From: [Clostridium] symbiosum ATCC 14940
Lineage (GTDB): Bacteria > Bacillota > Clostridia > Lachnospirales > Lachnospiraceae
Length of the DNA stretch: 64,000 nucleotides
Assembly (NCBI RefSeq): GCF_000466485.1
Contig: NZ_KE992850.1
Location: forward strand, 1 to 64,000
Direction: 5' to 3'
Shown here: in pieces, positions 34,184 through 42,762 of the stretch
Layout: each line of letters opens with the position of its first letter
Position numbering within the stretch: position 1 is the stretch's first letter
Translations under genes and position numbers: made by a program
Notes under the pieces: model-generated
What the model saw: the letters and a program-made list of their open reading frames with translations, nothing else
Databases searched by the model: none
Told to the model about the DNA's origin: nothing

Positions 34184-36390
34184 TGTGGAAAGATTATTCT
34201 GTGGGGTTTATCAGAAACAACCGTGCATCCAGTATATCCATCATGGTGGCCGCTTTTATATCCAGTTTGTTTTTATCTTTTCTGTGCAGCATGTTTTATA
34301 ATGTATGGGTTTATGAAGTGGAAAAGATTGTTTTGGAGGAAGGGGATTGGCAGGGCAGGCTCACCGGAGTAACGGATGCGGGGGACTTACTCACAATAGA
34401 GAATTTTGCTAATGTGGAAAAAGCGGTAGTTAACGAAGCTTTATCCGGTGAACAGGGTATCGTGGCTGATATTTATTTCCACAATGTCAGGACTGTTTAC
34501 AAGGACATGCCAATGATCGCAAAACGGCTGGGATTAGATGAAAAGGCGGTATCCTGCCATACACTTCTTTTGTCCAGATACCTGATTCATGACCCGCAGG
34601 ATGAGACACCTCCGCTGTTGCTGACACTTTACCTTGTGATTCTGTCGTTGGTTTCCCTGTCCCTGATTCTGATTATCCATAATTCTTTTGCGGTATCAAT
34701 GAATGCAAGAGTACACCAGTTCGGCATATTATCCAGCATTGGGGCTACGCCGGTACAGATACGGATTTGCCTGATGCAGGAAGCGGCCGTGCTTTGTGCA
34801 CTGCCGATACTGTCGGGTAATATTATAGGAATTGTGCTGAGTTTTGCAGCAAAGAGAGGGATTGAGTACATTGCGGCCGGCATGCCGGGCCAATTGCCCA
34901 TTGGTTTCCATTACCATCCTTTAGTATTAATTCTTGCTGTATTGTTGTCAGTTTTAACCGTGCTGTTCTCTGCCTGGCTTCCTGCCGGAAAATTAAGCAG
35001 GATGACGCCGTTGGAAGCAATCAGGGGAACGGGTGTAACAGGGCTGAGGAGAAAAAGGCATTCTCCAATTCTCTCAATTTTATTTGGTACAGAGGGGGAA
35101 CTGGCGGGAAATGCGCTGAAGGCGCAAAGGAAAGCGCTGCGCACTTCCACATTGTCTCTGACCTTGTCATTTATGGGGTTTACAATGATGCTGTGTTTTT
35201 TCTCTCTTACCGATCTCAACACCAAATACACTTATTTTCAGCGTTATCAGGATGTCTGGGATATTATGATAACAATAAAAGATACCAAAATTGAAGATTT
35301 CCGGCAATCCGGGCCGGCACAGGCACTGGAGGGGATGGCAGAAGTACGTGATGCCGTCGCATATCAGAAGGCAGAGGCACTCATTCAGGTGCCAAAGGAT
35401 GCCGTCAGTCCGGAGCTTACGGCACTTGGAGGCCCTGCTGCGGTTGCCGGCGCTTCCGTATCTGAGTCAGAAGGCGTATGGCAGGTAAGGGCTCCGGTTA
35501 TTGTTATGGATGATGCGGCATTTATAAGGTACTGTGAGGATACCGGTATCACGCCGGGGCTTGACGGGACGATAATATTGAACCGGATATGGGATAGTAT
35601 AAACAGCGTTTTTCGTTACAGGCAGTATGTTCCATATATAAGGGAAGACCAGGAGACCATAGTACTTCAAAATTCCGGGAACAAGGACACAGAAGAAATC
35701 CCTGTACTCGGCTATACGCAGGTTCCGCCGGTTTTAAGAGAAGAGTATGCCGATTATTCTCTTGTACAGTTCATTCCCGTGTCATTGTGGCATAATATGA
35801 AGGGGAAGACAGGAACTGCCGAAGCAGATACAAATCTCCGGATATTAGCCGGGAAAGGGGTTACCCTTACGGAACTGAATCTATTGGAGAAACAGATTAC
35901 ACAGATGCTTGGACGTTCTTATGAGATAGAATCTGAGAACCGCATTAAGGCCCGGATTAGGAATGATTCCATCATAGACAGCTATAAGCTGGTTATGGGA
36001 GCCTTCTGTTCTCTGCTTGCGATGATTGGGATTGCCAATGTGTTTTCCTATACGCTTGGATTTATGCGTCAGAGAAGGCGGGAATTTGCCCAATATATGT
36101 CTGTGGGTATGACGCCTGCCGGCATAAGAAAGATGTTTTATGCGGAAGTGCTGGTTATTGCCGGGCGTCCGGTTCTTATCACCCTGCCTTTGACTTATTT
36201 GTTTATTGTATTTACCGCTAAAGCCAGTTATTTAAATCCGGCGGAGGTATGGCCGGAGGTTCCTGCCGCCGCAATTGCTGTCTTCAGCCTGGCTATTGTG
36301 AGCTTTGTGGCCCTGGCATATTATATCGGCGGTAAAAGAGTTCTCAGGGAAAATTTATCCGATGCCCTGCGCGATGATACAATGACTTAA
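34183..36390 (+). CDS. FtsX-type ABC permease, linked to the two-component system
   Basis: 735 residues. First helix at ~20-42, an outer domain of ~100 residues, three helices (~147-280) with HQFGILSSIGATPVQIRICLMQEA coupling motif, then helix ~325-345, a second outer domain (~350-590), and a final FtsX core with EFAQYMSVGMTPAGIRKMFYAE. With the kinase and regulator upstream this resembles peptide-antibiotic detoxification or sensing cassettes, but the outer domain arrangement is not the classic BceB pattern, so the substrate is left open. Confidence 0.9.
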   Translation: MWKDYSVGFIRNNRASSISIMVAAFISSLFLSFLCSMFYNVWVYEVEKIVLEEGDWQGRLTGVTDAGDLLTIENFANVEKAVVNEALSGEQGIVADIYFHNVRTVYKDMPMIAKRLGLDEKAVSCHTLLLSRYLIHDPQDETPPLLLTLYLVILSLVSLSLILIIHNSFAVSMNARVHQFGILSSIGATPVQIRICLMQEAAVLCALPILSGNIIGIVLSFAAKRGIEYIAAGMPGQLPIGFHYHPLVLILAVLLSVLTVLFSAWLPAGKLSRMTPLEAIRGTGVTGLRRKRHSPILSILFGTEGELAGNALKAQRKALRTSTLSLTLSFMGFTMMLCFFSLTDLNTKYTYFQRYQDVWDIMITIKDTKIEDFRQSGPAQALEGMAEVRDAVAYQKAEALIQVPKDAVSPELTALGGPAAVAGASVSESEGVWQVRAPVIVMDDAAFIRYCEDTGITPGLDGTIILNRIWDSINSVFRYRQYVPYIREDQETIVLQNSGNKDTEEIPVLGYTQVPPVLREEYADYSLVQFIPVSLWHNMKGKTGTAEADTNLRILAGKGVTLTELNLLEKQITQMLGRSYEIESENRIKARIRNDSIIDSYKLVMGAFCSLLAMIGIANVFSYTLGFMRQRRREFAQYMSVGMTPAGIRKMFYAEVLVIAGRPVLITLPLTYLFIVFTAKASYLNPAEVWPEVPAAAIAVFSLAIVSFVALAYYIGGKRVLRENLSDALRDDTMT

Positions 36391-36607
36391 AGGTACTGAC
36401 ATTGTTTCCGGTTCCTGAAAATGAAAAGCAGGATACCGGGGACAATATCAGTTTTCCGTCACAGTTCAGGCAGCATCAGCTGTTACAGTGATACACGGTG
36501 AAATCACGGCTTACAAACTTTTAAGTTGACATTTTCCGGATTTTAGCTTATAGTAAATTTCAGAATAAGAAGACGTAAGTTCTTCATAAGAAAAGGAGTT
36601 GGTTGTT

Positions 36608-36646
36608 ATGTTGGCAAATGATAGGAGTATGGTGAGAACAAAATAA
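36608..36646 (+). CDS. Putative leader peptide, 12 residues
   Basis: MLANDRSMVRTK, with GGAG nine bases upstream of the ATG. It lies between the promoter and the terminator in front of rtcB. Too short for homology; supported only by the binding site and the layout. It could equally be a chance frame. Confidence 0.45.
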   Translation: MLANDRSMVRTK

Positions 36647-36687
36647 CAATGCAAATCAGACAGGGACTGGTGTATACTTTTTATTGC

Positions 36688-36712
36688 ACACGGCTTGTTG
36701 TCGTGTTTTTTT
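36688..36712 (+). terminator. Intrinsic terminator inside the rtcB leader
   Basis: ACACGGC / GTCGTGT stem (one wobble), five-base loop TTGTT, then seven T. It stands 58 bases before the rtcB TTG and would stop most transcripts from the upstream promoter unless antiterminated. Confidence 0.7.
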
Positions 36713-36769
36713 GTACCTTTTTTTAGTATGCCATTCACAGCCTGTCAGCTTATGAAGGAGAAATACGAT

Positions 36770-37846
36770 TTGAATAATCATGAAAATTGCATATTAATCA
36801 GCAGCGGTAAAAATTGGGTAGAACAGGCGGCTGTCGATCAGTTAAGAGGCGTCAGCAGACTTCCGGGAATGATAAGAACCGTGGGACTGCCGGATCTGCA
36901 TCCGGGAAACACGCCTGTGGGAATGGCGGCTTTGAGCCGGGGAAGATTTTATCCTCATTTAATTGGTAATGATATTGGCTGCGGCATGAGCCTTTTTTCC
37001 ACACAGGTAAGAAGAAAACGGTTTAAGATGGAAAAATGGGTCACACGGCTTAATTCTATCCGGGAACTGGGAGATATCCCCTGTGATAATCCTTATGAGG
37101 AAGAGTGCCCGATACGCGATTTTGGAACTATTGGTTCGGGAAACCATTTCATTGAATTTCAATGCCTGGAACAGGTATATGATGAGTCTGCCGCAAAGGC
37201 AATGGGACTTTTAGGCGAAAACGTCTTGGTTCTGGTCCATTCCGGTTCCAGAGGTTACGGACAGGAGATCCTTTCCCGCTATAACAGACCGGAAGGGATA
37301 GAGGAAGATTCCATACAGGCTGCGGCCTATCTGGCAGCTCATGATGATGCACTTAAATGGGCGGGGCGCAACAGACTGGCGGCTGCCGGAAAGCTTCTGG
37401 ATTATCTGAACACGGACAGTCAGCTGGATATTTTGATGGAAAGCTGTCATAATTACCTTGAACAGACCGAAGACGGGTGGCTTCACCGAAAGGGAAGCGT
37501 ATCCGCAAAGCACGGCGCGGTGGTTATCCCGGGTTCCAGAGGCAGCCTGACCTATGTGTGTGTTCCGGGAAAGGATACCGGAATTTCCCTGGATTCCCTT
37601 TCACACGGAGCCGGAAGAAAATGGGCGCGCAGCGTCTGTAAAAGCCGGATTGACCGCAAATATGACAGGAATTCCATACGCAGTACTAAGTTCAAAAGCC
37701 AGGTGGTATGCCATGACACGAATCTGCTGTTTGCGGAGGCGCCGGAGGCATATAAGAATGTGGAACAGGTCATCGCATCCCTTCAGGAATTCGGATTGAT
37801 CGAGGTGGCTGCCACACTGCGTCCGCTGATTACTTATAAAGGGTAG
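36770..37846 (+). CDS. rtcB: RtcB-family RNA ligase, PrfH-linked type
   Basis: 358 residues from a TTG at 36770 with AAGGAG eight bases before it. RtcB active-site parts are present: NDIGCGMSLF (D68, C71), GSGNHFIEF (N125, H126), VHSGSRGYG (H157), LHRKGSVSAKHGAVVIPGS, and SHGAGRKWAR with H279, the expected guanylylation site, plus AEAPEAYKNVEQVI. RtcB joins 2',3'-cyclic phosphate ends to 5'-OH using GTP. This shorter version directly followed by prfH is the type shown in other bacteria to reseal 16S rRNA cut at the decoding centre by ribotoxins. Confidence 0.93.
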   Translation: MNNHENCILISSGKNWVEQAAVDQLRGVSRLPGMIRTVGLPDLHPGNTPVGMAALSRGRFYPHLIGNDIGCGMSLFSTQVRRKRFKMEKWVTRLNSIRELGDIPCDNPYEEECPIRDFGTIGSGNHFIEFQCLEQVYDESAAKAMGLLGENVLVLVHSGSRGYGQEILSRYNRPEGIEEDSIQAAAYLAAHDDALKWAGRNRLAAAGKLLDYLNTDSQLDILMESCHNYLEQTEDGWLHRKGSVSAKHGAVVIPGSRGSLTYVCVPGKDTGISLDSLSHGAGRKWARSVCKSRIDRKYDRNSIRSTKFKSQVVCHDTNLLFAEAPEAYKNVEQVIASLQEFGLIEVAATLRPLITYKG

Positions 37847-37855
37847 GTGGGGAAA

Positions 37856-38449
37856 ATGAGAATACAAATCAGTTCCGGCCAGGGCCCGGCAGAGTGCGAA
37901 CTTGCGGCAGAGCTTTTTTACAGGCAGCTTCAAAAGGAAATAGGAGATATAAGGATGGTACAATGCGTCAGAGGAAGTAAGGCGAAGGGCTTTTCCTCCG
38001 TCATATTTGAGACGGAAGAAGATATGAGCAGTCTTGAGGGAAGCATACTCTGGGTCTGCAAAAGTCCATACCGTCCAAAGCATAAGAGGAAGAACTGGTA
38101 TATAGATGTGAGCATTCTGGAAAATATGCCTAAGCTGACGCAGGAGCTGAAGCTGCGCTTTGAAACATTCAGGAGCGGAGGCAAGGGCGGACAAAATGTG
38201 AATAAAGTGGAAACAGGCGTGCGCGTTATCCACATTCCCACAGGTATTTCAGTGGTATCCACAGAAGCACGGAGCCAGCATATGAATAAAAAACTGGCAG
38301 TCAACCGTCTCTGTGACATATTAGCCGAGAGGAACATGGAGAGCGGAAGGAAGGAAAAAGAACTGGCGTGGCTGGAACATAACCGGCTGGAGAGGGGGAA
38401 TCCGGTGAGAATTTACGAAGGCGGTAATTTTGTGAGGAGAGACCGCTGA
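37856..38449 (+). CDS. prfH: Peptide chain release factor homologue PrfH
   Basis: 197 residues from the ATG at 37856, with AGGTGG before it and 9 bases after rtcB. The GGQ peptidyl-hydrolysis loop is at 111-113 (SGGKGGQNVNKVETGVR). The N-terminal part (ISSGQGPAECELA) and SPYRPKHKRKNW replace the stop-codon recognition domain of RF1/RF2. PrfH is reported to recognise ribosomes with damaged decoding centres and release the stalled peptide so that RtcB can repair the rRNA. Second gene of the leader-controlled operon. Confidence 0.93.
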   Translation: MRIQISSGQGPAECELAAELFYRQLQKEIGDIRMVQCVRGSKAKGFSSVIFETEEDMSSLEGSILWVCKSPYRPKHKRKNWYIDVSILENMPKLTQELKLRFETFRSGGKGGQNVNKVETGVRVIHIPTGISVVSTEARSQHMNKKLAVNRLCDILAERNMESGRKEKELAWLEHNRLERGNPVRIYEGGNFVRRDR

Positions 38450-38594
38450 TTTCAGAAACATTGTATCTGGGAGCGGAGGAGCATGAAGCAGAGCGGCTTG
38501 TATCCATGCCCCTGCCTCCCGATGCACTTTTGCTTTTATGCCGGATGAAAACCACATGAAGGGCCGGAAGGGGAGAGAATGTTATTTATTGTTA

Positions 38595-39647
38595 CTATTT
38601 ATCTCTTAATTGCACTTTATTACGTGCGCTCCGCCGTCTTTCGTCCTCTAAGGCAGCATAATGCTTTTTGGTCGTGTTGACATCTTCGTGGCCGAGAACA
38701 TCTGCCACCAGATAAATATCGCCGGTTTCCCGATATAGATTCGTGCCGTAGGTGCTTCTGAGCTTATGGGGAGTAATCTTCTTTAAAGGGGTTACAATTT
38801 TGGCATATTTCTTAACAAGGTTTTCAACACTTCGTACATTGAGCCTTTTTTTCTGAAGGGATAAAAATAGTGCGTCTTCATGTCCCGGTTCGGGAGTGAT
38901 GTGTTTACGTTCTGCCATATAATCGGCCAGCGCATCTTCAACCTCCGCGCCGAAGTAGACGATGACCTCCTTGCCGCCTTTTCGGTGGATTCTGATGCCG
39001 CCCGTATTAAAATCCACATCATTTATATTCAGGCCGACGCATTCGGAGACACGTATTCCGGTTCCAAGCAGGAGTGTCATTAATGCAAGATCGCGGATTT
39101 TAGTTTTGGCATGAAACGCCTTCTGCTTTTCAGTCAGTTGCGCACCTGCTTCAACCTGGTCAAGAAGGCTGGCGACCTCATCGACCTCAAGACGTATAAT
39201 TTCCTTTTCATGAAGTTTTGGAAGCTGAACTAATGCGGCCGGGTTATTCTTAATACGTTCGTGTCGGTAGAAATAATTATAAAAGCTTTTTAATGATGCG
39301 ATTTTCCGCATGATTCCCCGCTCTGTATTAACTAAATCTTCCCTTTTTTCCGTGGAATGGCATTTCAGGAATTCCATGTATTCTTCAAAATCCATCACCT
39401 GGATTTCATCCAGAACAGTGAGAGAGAAGTCACGCATTTCACAGTTGGCAAAAAGCGGGTTTTCCTGTCTGAGAAAATCAAAAAATGTCTTTAAATCGTA
39501 AGCGTATGCAATTCTGGTCCGGGAAGAAGTCCTGGGTTCAATTCCTCTGAAGAAATCAGCGCAAAAGGGCGGCAGTTCCTTTAACATCTGGCGGAGCCTT
39601 TTTGTATTCTCAATTATTTCCTGTTCATGATAGGAGAGAGCAGCCAT
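38595..39647 (-). CDS. Tyrosine recombinase, XerS/XerC-like
   Basis: 350 residues from MAALSYHEQ at 39647 with GAGGTGA just upstream. N-terminal SAM-like core-binding domain (~25-130), then the catalytic domain with Arg in LGTGIRVSEC, Lys in HRKGGKEV, HxxR in ITPHKLRSTYGT, His in LGHEDVNTTKKHY and the nucleophile Tyr in the same motif: the full R-K-H-R-H-Y set. The single-recombinase XerS group of Firmicutes is the best match by length and layout. It sits at the point where gene orientation switches. Co-transcribed with the TtcA-like gene upstream. Confidence 0.85.
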   Translation of the reverse strand: MAALSYHEQEIIENTKRLRQMLKELPPFCADFFRGIEPRTSSRTRIAYAYDLKTFFDFLRQENPLFANCEMRDFSLTVLDEIQVMDFEEYMEFLKCHSTEKREDLVNTERGIMRKIASLKSFYNYFYRHERIKNNPAALVQLPKLHEKEIIRLEVDEVASLLDQVEAGAQLTEKQKAFHAKTKIRDLALMTLLLGTGIRVSECVGLNINDVDFNTGGIRIHRKGGKEVIVYFGAEVEDALADYMAERKHITPEPGHEDALFLSLQKKRLNVRSVENLVKKYAKIVTPLKKITPHKLRSTYGTNLYRETGDIYLVADVLGHEDVNTTKKHYAALEDERRRSARNKVQLRDK

Positions 39648-39652
39648 TATTT

Positions 39653-40393
39653 TCACCTCGCATTATTTGGCAATTTTTTATCCGGCCATCCTTCAATGTT
39701 TCCTTCGGTTATGGCATGGAAAAGGCGTTCCTTAACCCCAGGCGCCTGTAAATTCAGTTGTTTTGTTAATTGTTTAACATATTCGCGTTTCGTTTTTCCA
39801 TCCACCGGACAGGGATTTTTGCATACAGGAAGTGAAAATCTGTTTTTAAATCCAATTACATCAGCTTCAGATACATAAATCATCGGACGGATAACCGTAA
39901 GTTCCGTCCGGTCCAGAAAGGTTTTAGGAGAAAACGCATAAAAGCGGCCTTCATAAATTAAAGATAATAACATAGTTTCAATCAAATCATCACGGTGATG
40001 TGCATAGGCTATTTTATTGCAGCCCAGTTGTTTTGCCGTTTCATTGAGGGCGCCTTTCCGCATTTTAGCACAGAGGGCGCAGGGATTTGATTCTTTCCTG
40101 GTTTCAAATAGGATTTTACCAATATCCGTCGGTACAACGGTAAATGGGACAGATAATTCACTGCACAGGGATCGAACCGGTGATAAATCAAAATTTTCAA
40201 AACCGAGGTCTACAGTAATTGCAGACAATTCAAATTCATTAGGATAAAAACGTTTAAGTCCATGCAATGCATATAATAAAGTCAGACTGTCCTTGCCGCC
40301 GGAGATGCCAACGGCAATTTTGTCACCAGAGTCAATCAGAGCGTAATCATCCACGGCCTGACGGGTAAGACTGAGTAATCGCTGTAATTTCAT
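39653..40393 (-). CDS. TtcA-like tRNA sulfur-transferase (PP-loop ATPase)
   Basis: 246 residues. PP-loop AVGISGGKDSLTLLYALHG near 28-45, a CALCAKMRKGAL Cys pair and a later CKNPCP Cys, which together can hold the 4Fe-4S cluster used by TtcA. YAHHRDDLIETMLL is the family's HHxDD-type motif. TtcA makes 2-thiocytidine at tRNA position 32; related enzymes act at other positions, so the exact target is not fixed. Only five bases separate it from the recombinase gene. Confidence 0.85.
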   Translation of the reverse strand: MKLQRLLSLTRQAVDDYALIDSGDKIAVGISGGKDSLTLLYALHGLKRFYPNEFELSAITVDLGFENFDLSPVRSLCSELSVPFTVVPTDIGKILFETRKESNPCALCAKMRKGALNETAKQLGCNKIAYAHHRDDLIETMLLSLIYEGRFYAFSPKTFLDRTELTVIRPMIYVSEADVIGFKNRFSLPVCKNPCPVDGKTKREYVKQLTKQLNLQAPGVKERLFHAITEGNIEGWPDKKLPNNAR

Positions 40394-40412
40394 AAGAAGA
40401 ATGCTCCTTGGT

Positions 40413-40470
40413 AGGTTTTATTGTCCAACTATTCGATAAAGTAGACTTTCACGAATAGTTAGATATAGGA
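40413..40470. promoter_or_regulatory. Inverted repeat upstream of the ttcA-like/xer operon
   Basis: AACTATTCG and CGAATAGTT separated by 16 bases, with TCC/GGA triplets further out. The region is AT-rich and is followed by TATAT-type sequence. It may be an operator for the operon or a Xer target site; the sequence does not decide. Confidence 0.45.
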
Positions 40471-40568
40471 CAGTATACTACTGTTTTATATAAAAATCAA
40501 TCAAATTGAAGGAATTAATTTTTATATTTATATAATAAGCTCCTGGCCGCAGATGAAAAACAGAGATG

Positions 40569-40606
40569 AAAAACAGGCGTCATGTATAAGCACAGCGCCT
40601 GTTTTT
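40569..40606. terminator. Terminator after the AraC-GyrI gene
   Basis: Perfect AAAAACAGGCG / CGCCTGTTTTT stem. Works for the minus-strand AraC gene that ends at 40614 and, with its T-run on both strands, probably in either direction. Confidence 0.8.
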
Positions 40607-40613
40607 CTATCTC

Positions 40614-41492
40614 TTATTTCTTTTCAACCGCGACCCAGACTTCACAATGATAATCCGGTGAATAGACATCTGCCGACGGGTATGCTTCGAAGTCGGTTCC
40701 TCCGCAGGGCTGGTATTCACTTGATGGGAAAAATTCACTGTAAATCTGCTGATACAGTTTCTGGAACGATTCCGGCATCTTTCCCACGCATGGGAATACA
40801 ACATAGGTGTGAGCAGGTATCTCCTCCACGATTAAATCTTCCTCTTCCACCGGTAAACCATTGTACATAGCACCGATTGCATACGGGAATTCCTCATCAG
40901 TGGCATCTTTGCCGAAGCTGGCTCCTACAATGCAGTCTTTAAAAATATTTTCCTCCGGAATATATTTGCAGAGAGATTTTATCGTGCCGTCCGAACCGCA
41001 CTTCTTCCAGAATTCCCCAATCTCTGCTGCTGTCAGTTCCTGGCTGCGGGAAACCTTTTTCTTTTTCATGATCAGTTTAAATGCCTCTTTCGTCTCAATT
41101 CTGTAATCCATCGTATTACCTCCGTTTAAAATAAGTTTTACGGAAAGACGGGAAAAAGATTTTAAGACGGCACTGTTGTTTTTAGCCTGTGACGGAGCAA
41201 TTCCATGAAATCGTGTGAATGCCCTGCTGAAGCTTTCCGGTGTATCATAGCCATATTTCATTGCAAGGTCGATTATCTTTTCATTAGATTGAAGCAATTC
41301 GCTTCCGGCCAGCGACAGCCTTCTCCAACGGATATATTCACCTAATGTAAATCCGCACAGAATACTGAATACACGTTGAAAATGAAAGCTTGAGGAATAA
41401 GCCCGTTTTGCAGCCTCTTCATAATCAATCGGTTCTGTGATGTGTGCCTCAACATAGTCAATGGCTTTCTGTATACCTGTAATCCAATCCAT
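40614..41492 (-). CDS. AraC-family regulator with GyrI-like effector domain
   Basis: 292 residues from the ATG at 41492 with AAAGGAG four bases away. AraC DNA-binding domain (~5-105) with DYEEAAKRAYSSSFHFQRVF and LAMKYGYDTPESFSRAFTRFHG. Residues ~130-292 form a GyrI/SOUL-like small-molecule binding domain (MYNGLPVEEEDL, IPAHTYVVFPCVG, PDYHCEVWVAVEKK). Such proteins regulate in response to drugs or lipophilic compounds, as in Rob and SoxS-like relatives. Stand-alone gene, target not evident. Confidence 0.9.
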   Translation of the reverse strand: MDWITGIQKAIDYVEAHITEPIDYEEAAKRAYSSSFHFQRVFSILCGFTLGEYIRWRRLSLAGSELLQSNEKIIDLAMKYGYDTPESFSRAFTRFHGIAPSQAKNNSAVLKSFSRLSVKLILNGGNTMDYRIETKEAFKLIMKKKKVSRSQELTAAEIGEFWKKCGSDGTIKSLCKYIPEENIFKDCIVGASFGKDATDEEFPYAIGAMYNGLPVEEEDLIVEEIPAHTYVVFPCVGKMPESFQKLYQQIYSEFFPSSEYQPCGGTDFEAYPSADVYSPDYHCEVWVAVEKK

Positions 41493-41534
41493 CTTTCTCC
41501 TTTCCCCTCTCCCTGCGTTACGCATCGTCACAAT

Positions 41535-41711
41535 TCAGCCGGCAAGAATGTTACCGCGTGTGAAAACCTGTCTGAACTGTTGCTGCGTATATACATATCT
41601 TAAAGGATTAAGGAGGTTTTCTCTTGACATTTTGTGCGGTCCGATGTTGTGCTGAAACTCAGGCAGTTCCCGGACATGCAATTCATCAAAATCCGCTATT
41701 TTTCGGGACAT
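41535..41711 (-). CDS. Small ORF or gene remnant, unknown
   Basis: 58 codons starting MSRKIADFDELHVRELPE and ending with QVFTRGNILAG. It overlaps the last 16 bases of the DUF4317 gene in another frame. The first 35 residues look protein-like but no binding site is clear, so it may be the shifted continuation of another lost gene. Function unknown. Confidence 0.3.
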   Translation of the reverse strand: MSRKIADFDELHVRELPEFQHNIGPHKMSRENLLNPLRYVYTQQQFRQVFTRGNILAG

Positions 41712-42328
41712 ACTCCCAAAGTTTCCAGCAGTTCATTGTGCGGCCTTTTTGCATCCATCTGGAATATATCAATATGGTTCAGATCCGCGCTTCTGTCGGT
41801 AAAGGCAGGGAACAAAAATCCGTATTCCGGTTTTCCTGGCTCATACTCGCCGGACAGCGGGCAGACAGCGCAAATGATATATTCAAATACCTCTTCCGAT
41901 TCCCACAGCCTTTCTTTATCGGAAGCCTTTGAGGGAATGTCGAAACGATCATGAAATACCAGAATGGCATATTCTTTATCCGCCCTGTATTTCTCCATGA
42001 CAATATCATAAAATGTATCCATCAGGGCGTCATTTTTCAGACCGCACTCTTTCATTGCCATAAGCAGCTGCCACATGCTGCCCGGTTTGCGGACACTTTG
42101 GGGAAATTCATATTTCTTCAGGTTTACATTTGTCGGTGAAAACGGGATTTCCTTTGCAAGTGCAAGCTTTTTCGTCCGTTCCGGTGACGATAGTTTTAGA
42201 AAATTTGTATTAAAACTCCCATCAAAATCACCATCCTTATCCACATAGCATCCTGCAATCCTTGTGAAGGAAGTGCGGGCAAGGGTCATCCGCCTTGTAA
42301 GCTCCAGCATATCTTCTCTGTTTATCAT
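41696..42328 (-). CDS. DUF4317 family protein, apparently truncated
   Basis: 210 residues. MINREDMLELTRRMTLARTSFTRIAGCYVDKDG is the standard opening of DUF4317, and FLFPAFTDRSADLNHIDIF with AKRPHNELLETLG is its middle. Members that I know are about twice as long, so the C-terminal half is missing: a stop follows LGVCPEK and the sequence then continues in a different frame with unrelated text. Function of the family is unknown. Confidence 0.65.
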   Translation of the reverse strand: MINREDMLELTRRMTLARTSFTRIAGCYVDKDGDFDGSFNTNFLKLSSPERTKKLALAKEIPFSPTNVNLKKYEFPQSVRKPGSMWQLLMAMKECGLKNDALMDTFYDIVMEKYRADKEYAILVFHDRFDIPSKASDKERLWESEEVFEYIICAVCPLSGEYEPGKPEYGFLFPAFTDRSADLNHIDIFQMDAKRPHNELLETLGVCPEK

Positions 42329-42762
42329 GGTCTGTGTCCTTCTCTGTTAATATTTAAATATACGGGCAAATCATTCGGAACATTTCATCCGAAATAGGAT
42401 AATATTATAACACTTAAGAAGCGACTCAGCAACTCAATCCGACGGTCATCTGCATAAGCTTTGCTGCCGCTTCATTCACCGTTTTGTATCGGATTGAAAT
42501 AAGCCGGATTTCCTCCATTCTTTTTATCAGGATTTCTATTCATTTCTGATTACTCCTTCTTCTGAATCGGCAAAAAGGCATAGCCTGCGCTCAGTCCAAG
42601 AACGCAGGATACACCTTTCCGTCCGAATGATATGATGTTGGGGTCAAAAGGTCTTTTGACCCCTTTGAAACCGGATTGCTCCGCACTTCAATAAAATATA
42701 TTTTGCGTTGCCTTAATTACTTGCCGTTACTTTTCACGGAAGTTTATATACGTATTGATTCT
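42329..42762. other. Gene-free stretch with relic frames and a perfect palindrome
   Basis: 434 bases. Minus-strand frames around 42426-42518 (30 codons, MEEIRLISIRYKTVNEAAAK) and 42555-42630 (a GLSAGYAFLPIQKKE ending) look like pieces of a degraded gene. At 42640-42663 GGGGTCAAAAG and CTTTTGACCCC form a perfect 11-base stem around two bases, placed just downstream of the next minus-strand gene. I see no intact gene. Confidence 0.45.
42640..42663. repeat. Perfect 24-base palindrome
   Basis: GGGGTCAAAAGGTCTTTTGACCCC without mismatch. It may terminate the 119-residue protein gene on the minus strand, but a T-run is lacking there, so an operator or a mobile palindrome is also possible. Confidence 0.6.

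Larger units (their letters stand above)
36391..36769 (+). promoter_or_regulatory. RtcB-PrfH operon leader: promoter, 12-codon ORF, terminator
   Basis: A strong promoter TTGACA (36526-36531), 17 bases, TATAGT (36549-36554). Then AAAAGGAG and a small ORF at 36608-36646 encoding MLANDRSMVRTK. About 40 bases later an intrinsic terminator (36688-36712) precedes the rtcB start. The order promoter, leader peptide, terminator, gene is the layout of transcription attenuation. Bases 36391-36520 hold no gene that I can see. Confidence 0.65.

Noticed and set aside
36391-36520. Riboswitch before rtcB
   Set aside because: The bases upstream of the promoter are not transcribed from it, and the leader does not match a riboswitch class that I know.
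38453-38566. Short frame after prfH (GAEEHEAERLVSMPLPPDAL)
   Set aside because: Protein-like composition, but no start codon with a binding site and only ~35 codons; possibly a gene remnant.
41624-41932. Plus-strand frame with AAGGAGG before a TTG
   Set aside because: The binding site is good, but the protein runs antisense through the DUF4317 gene and looks random.
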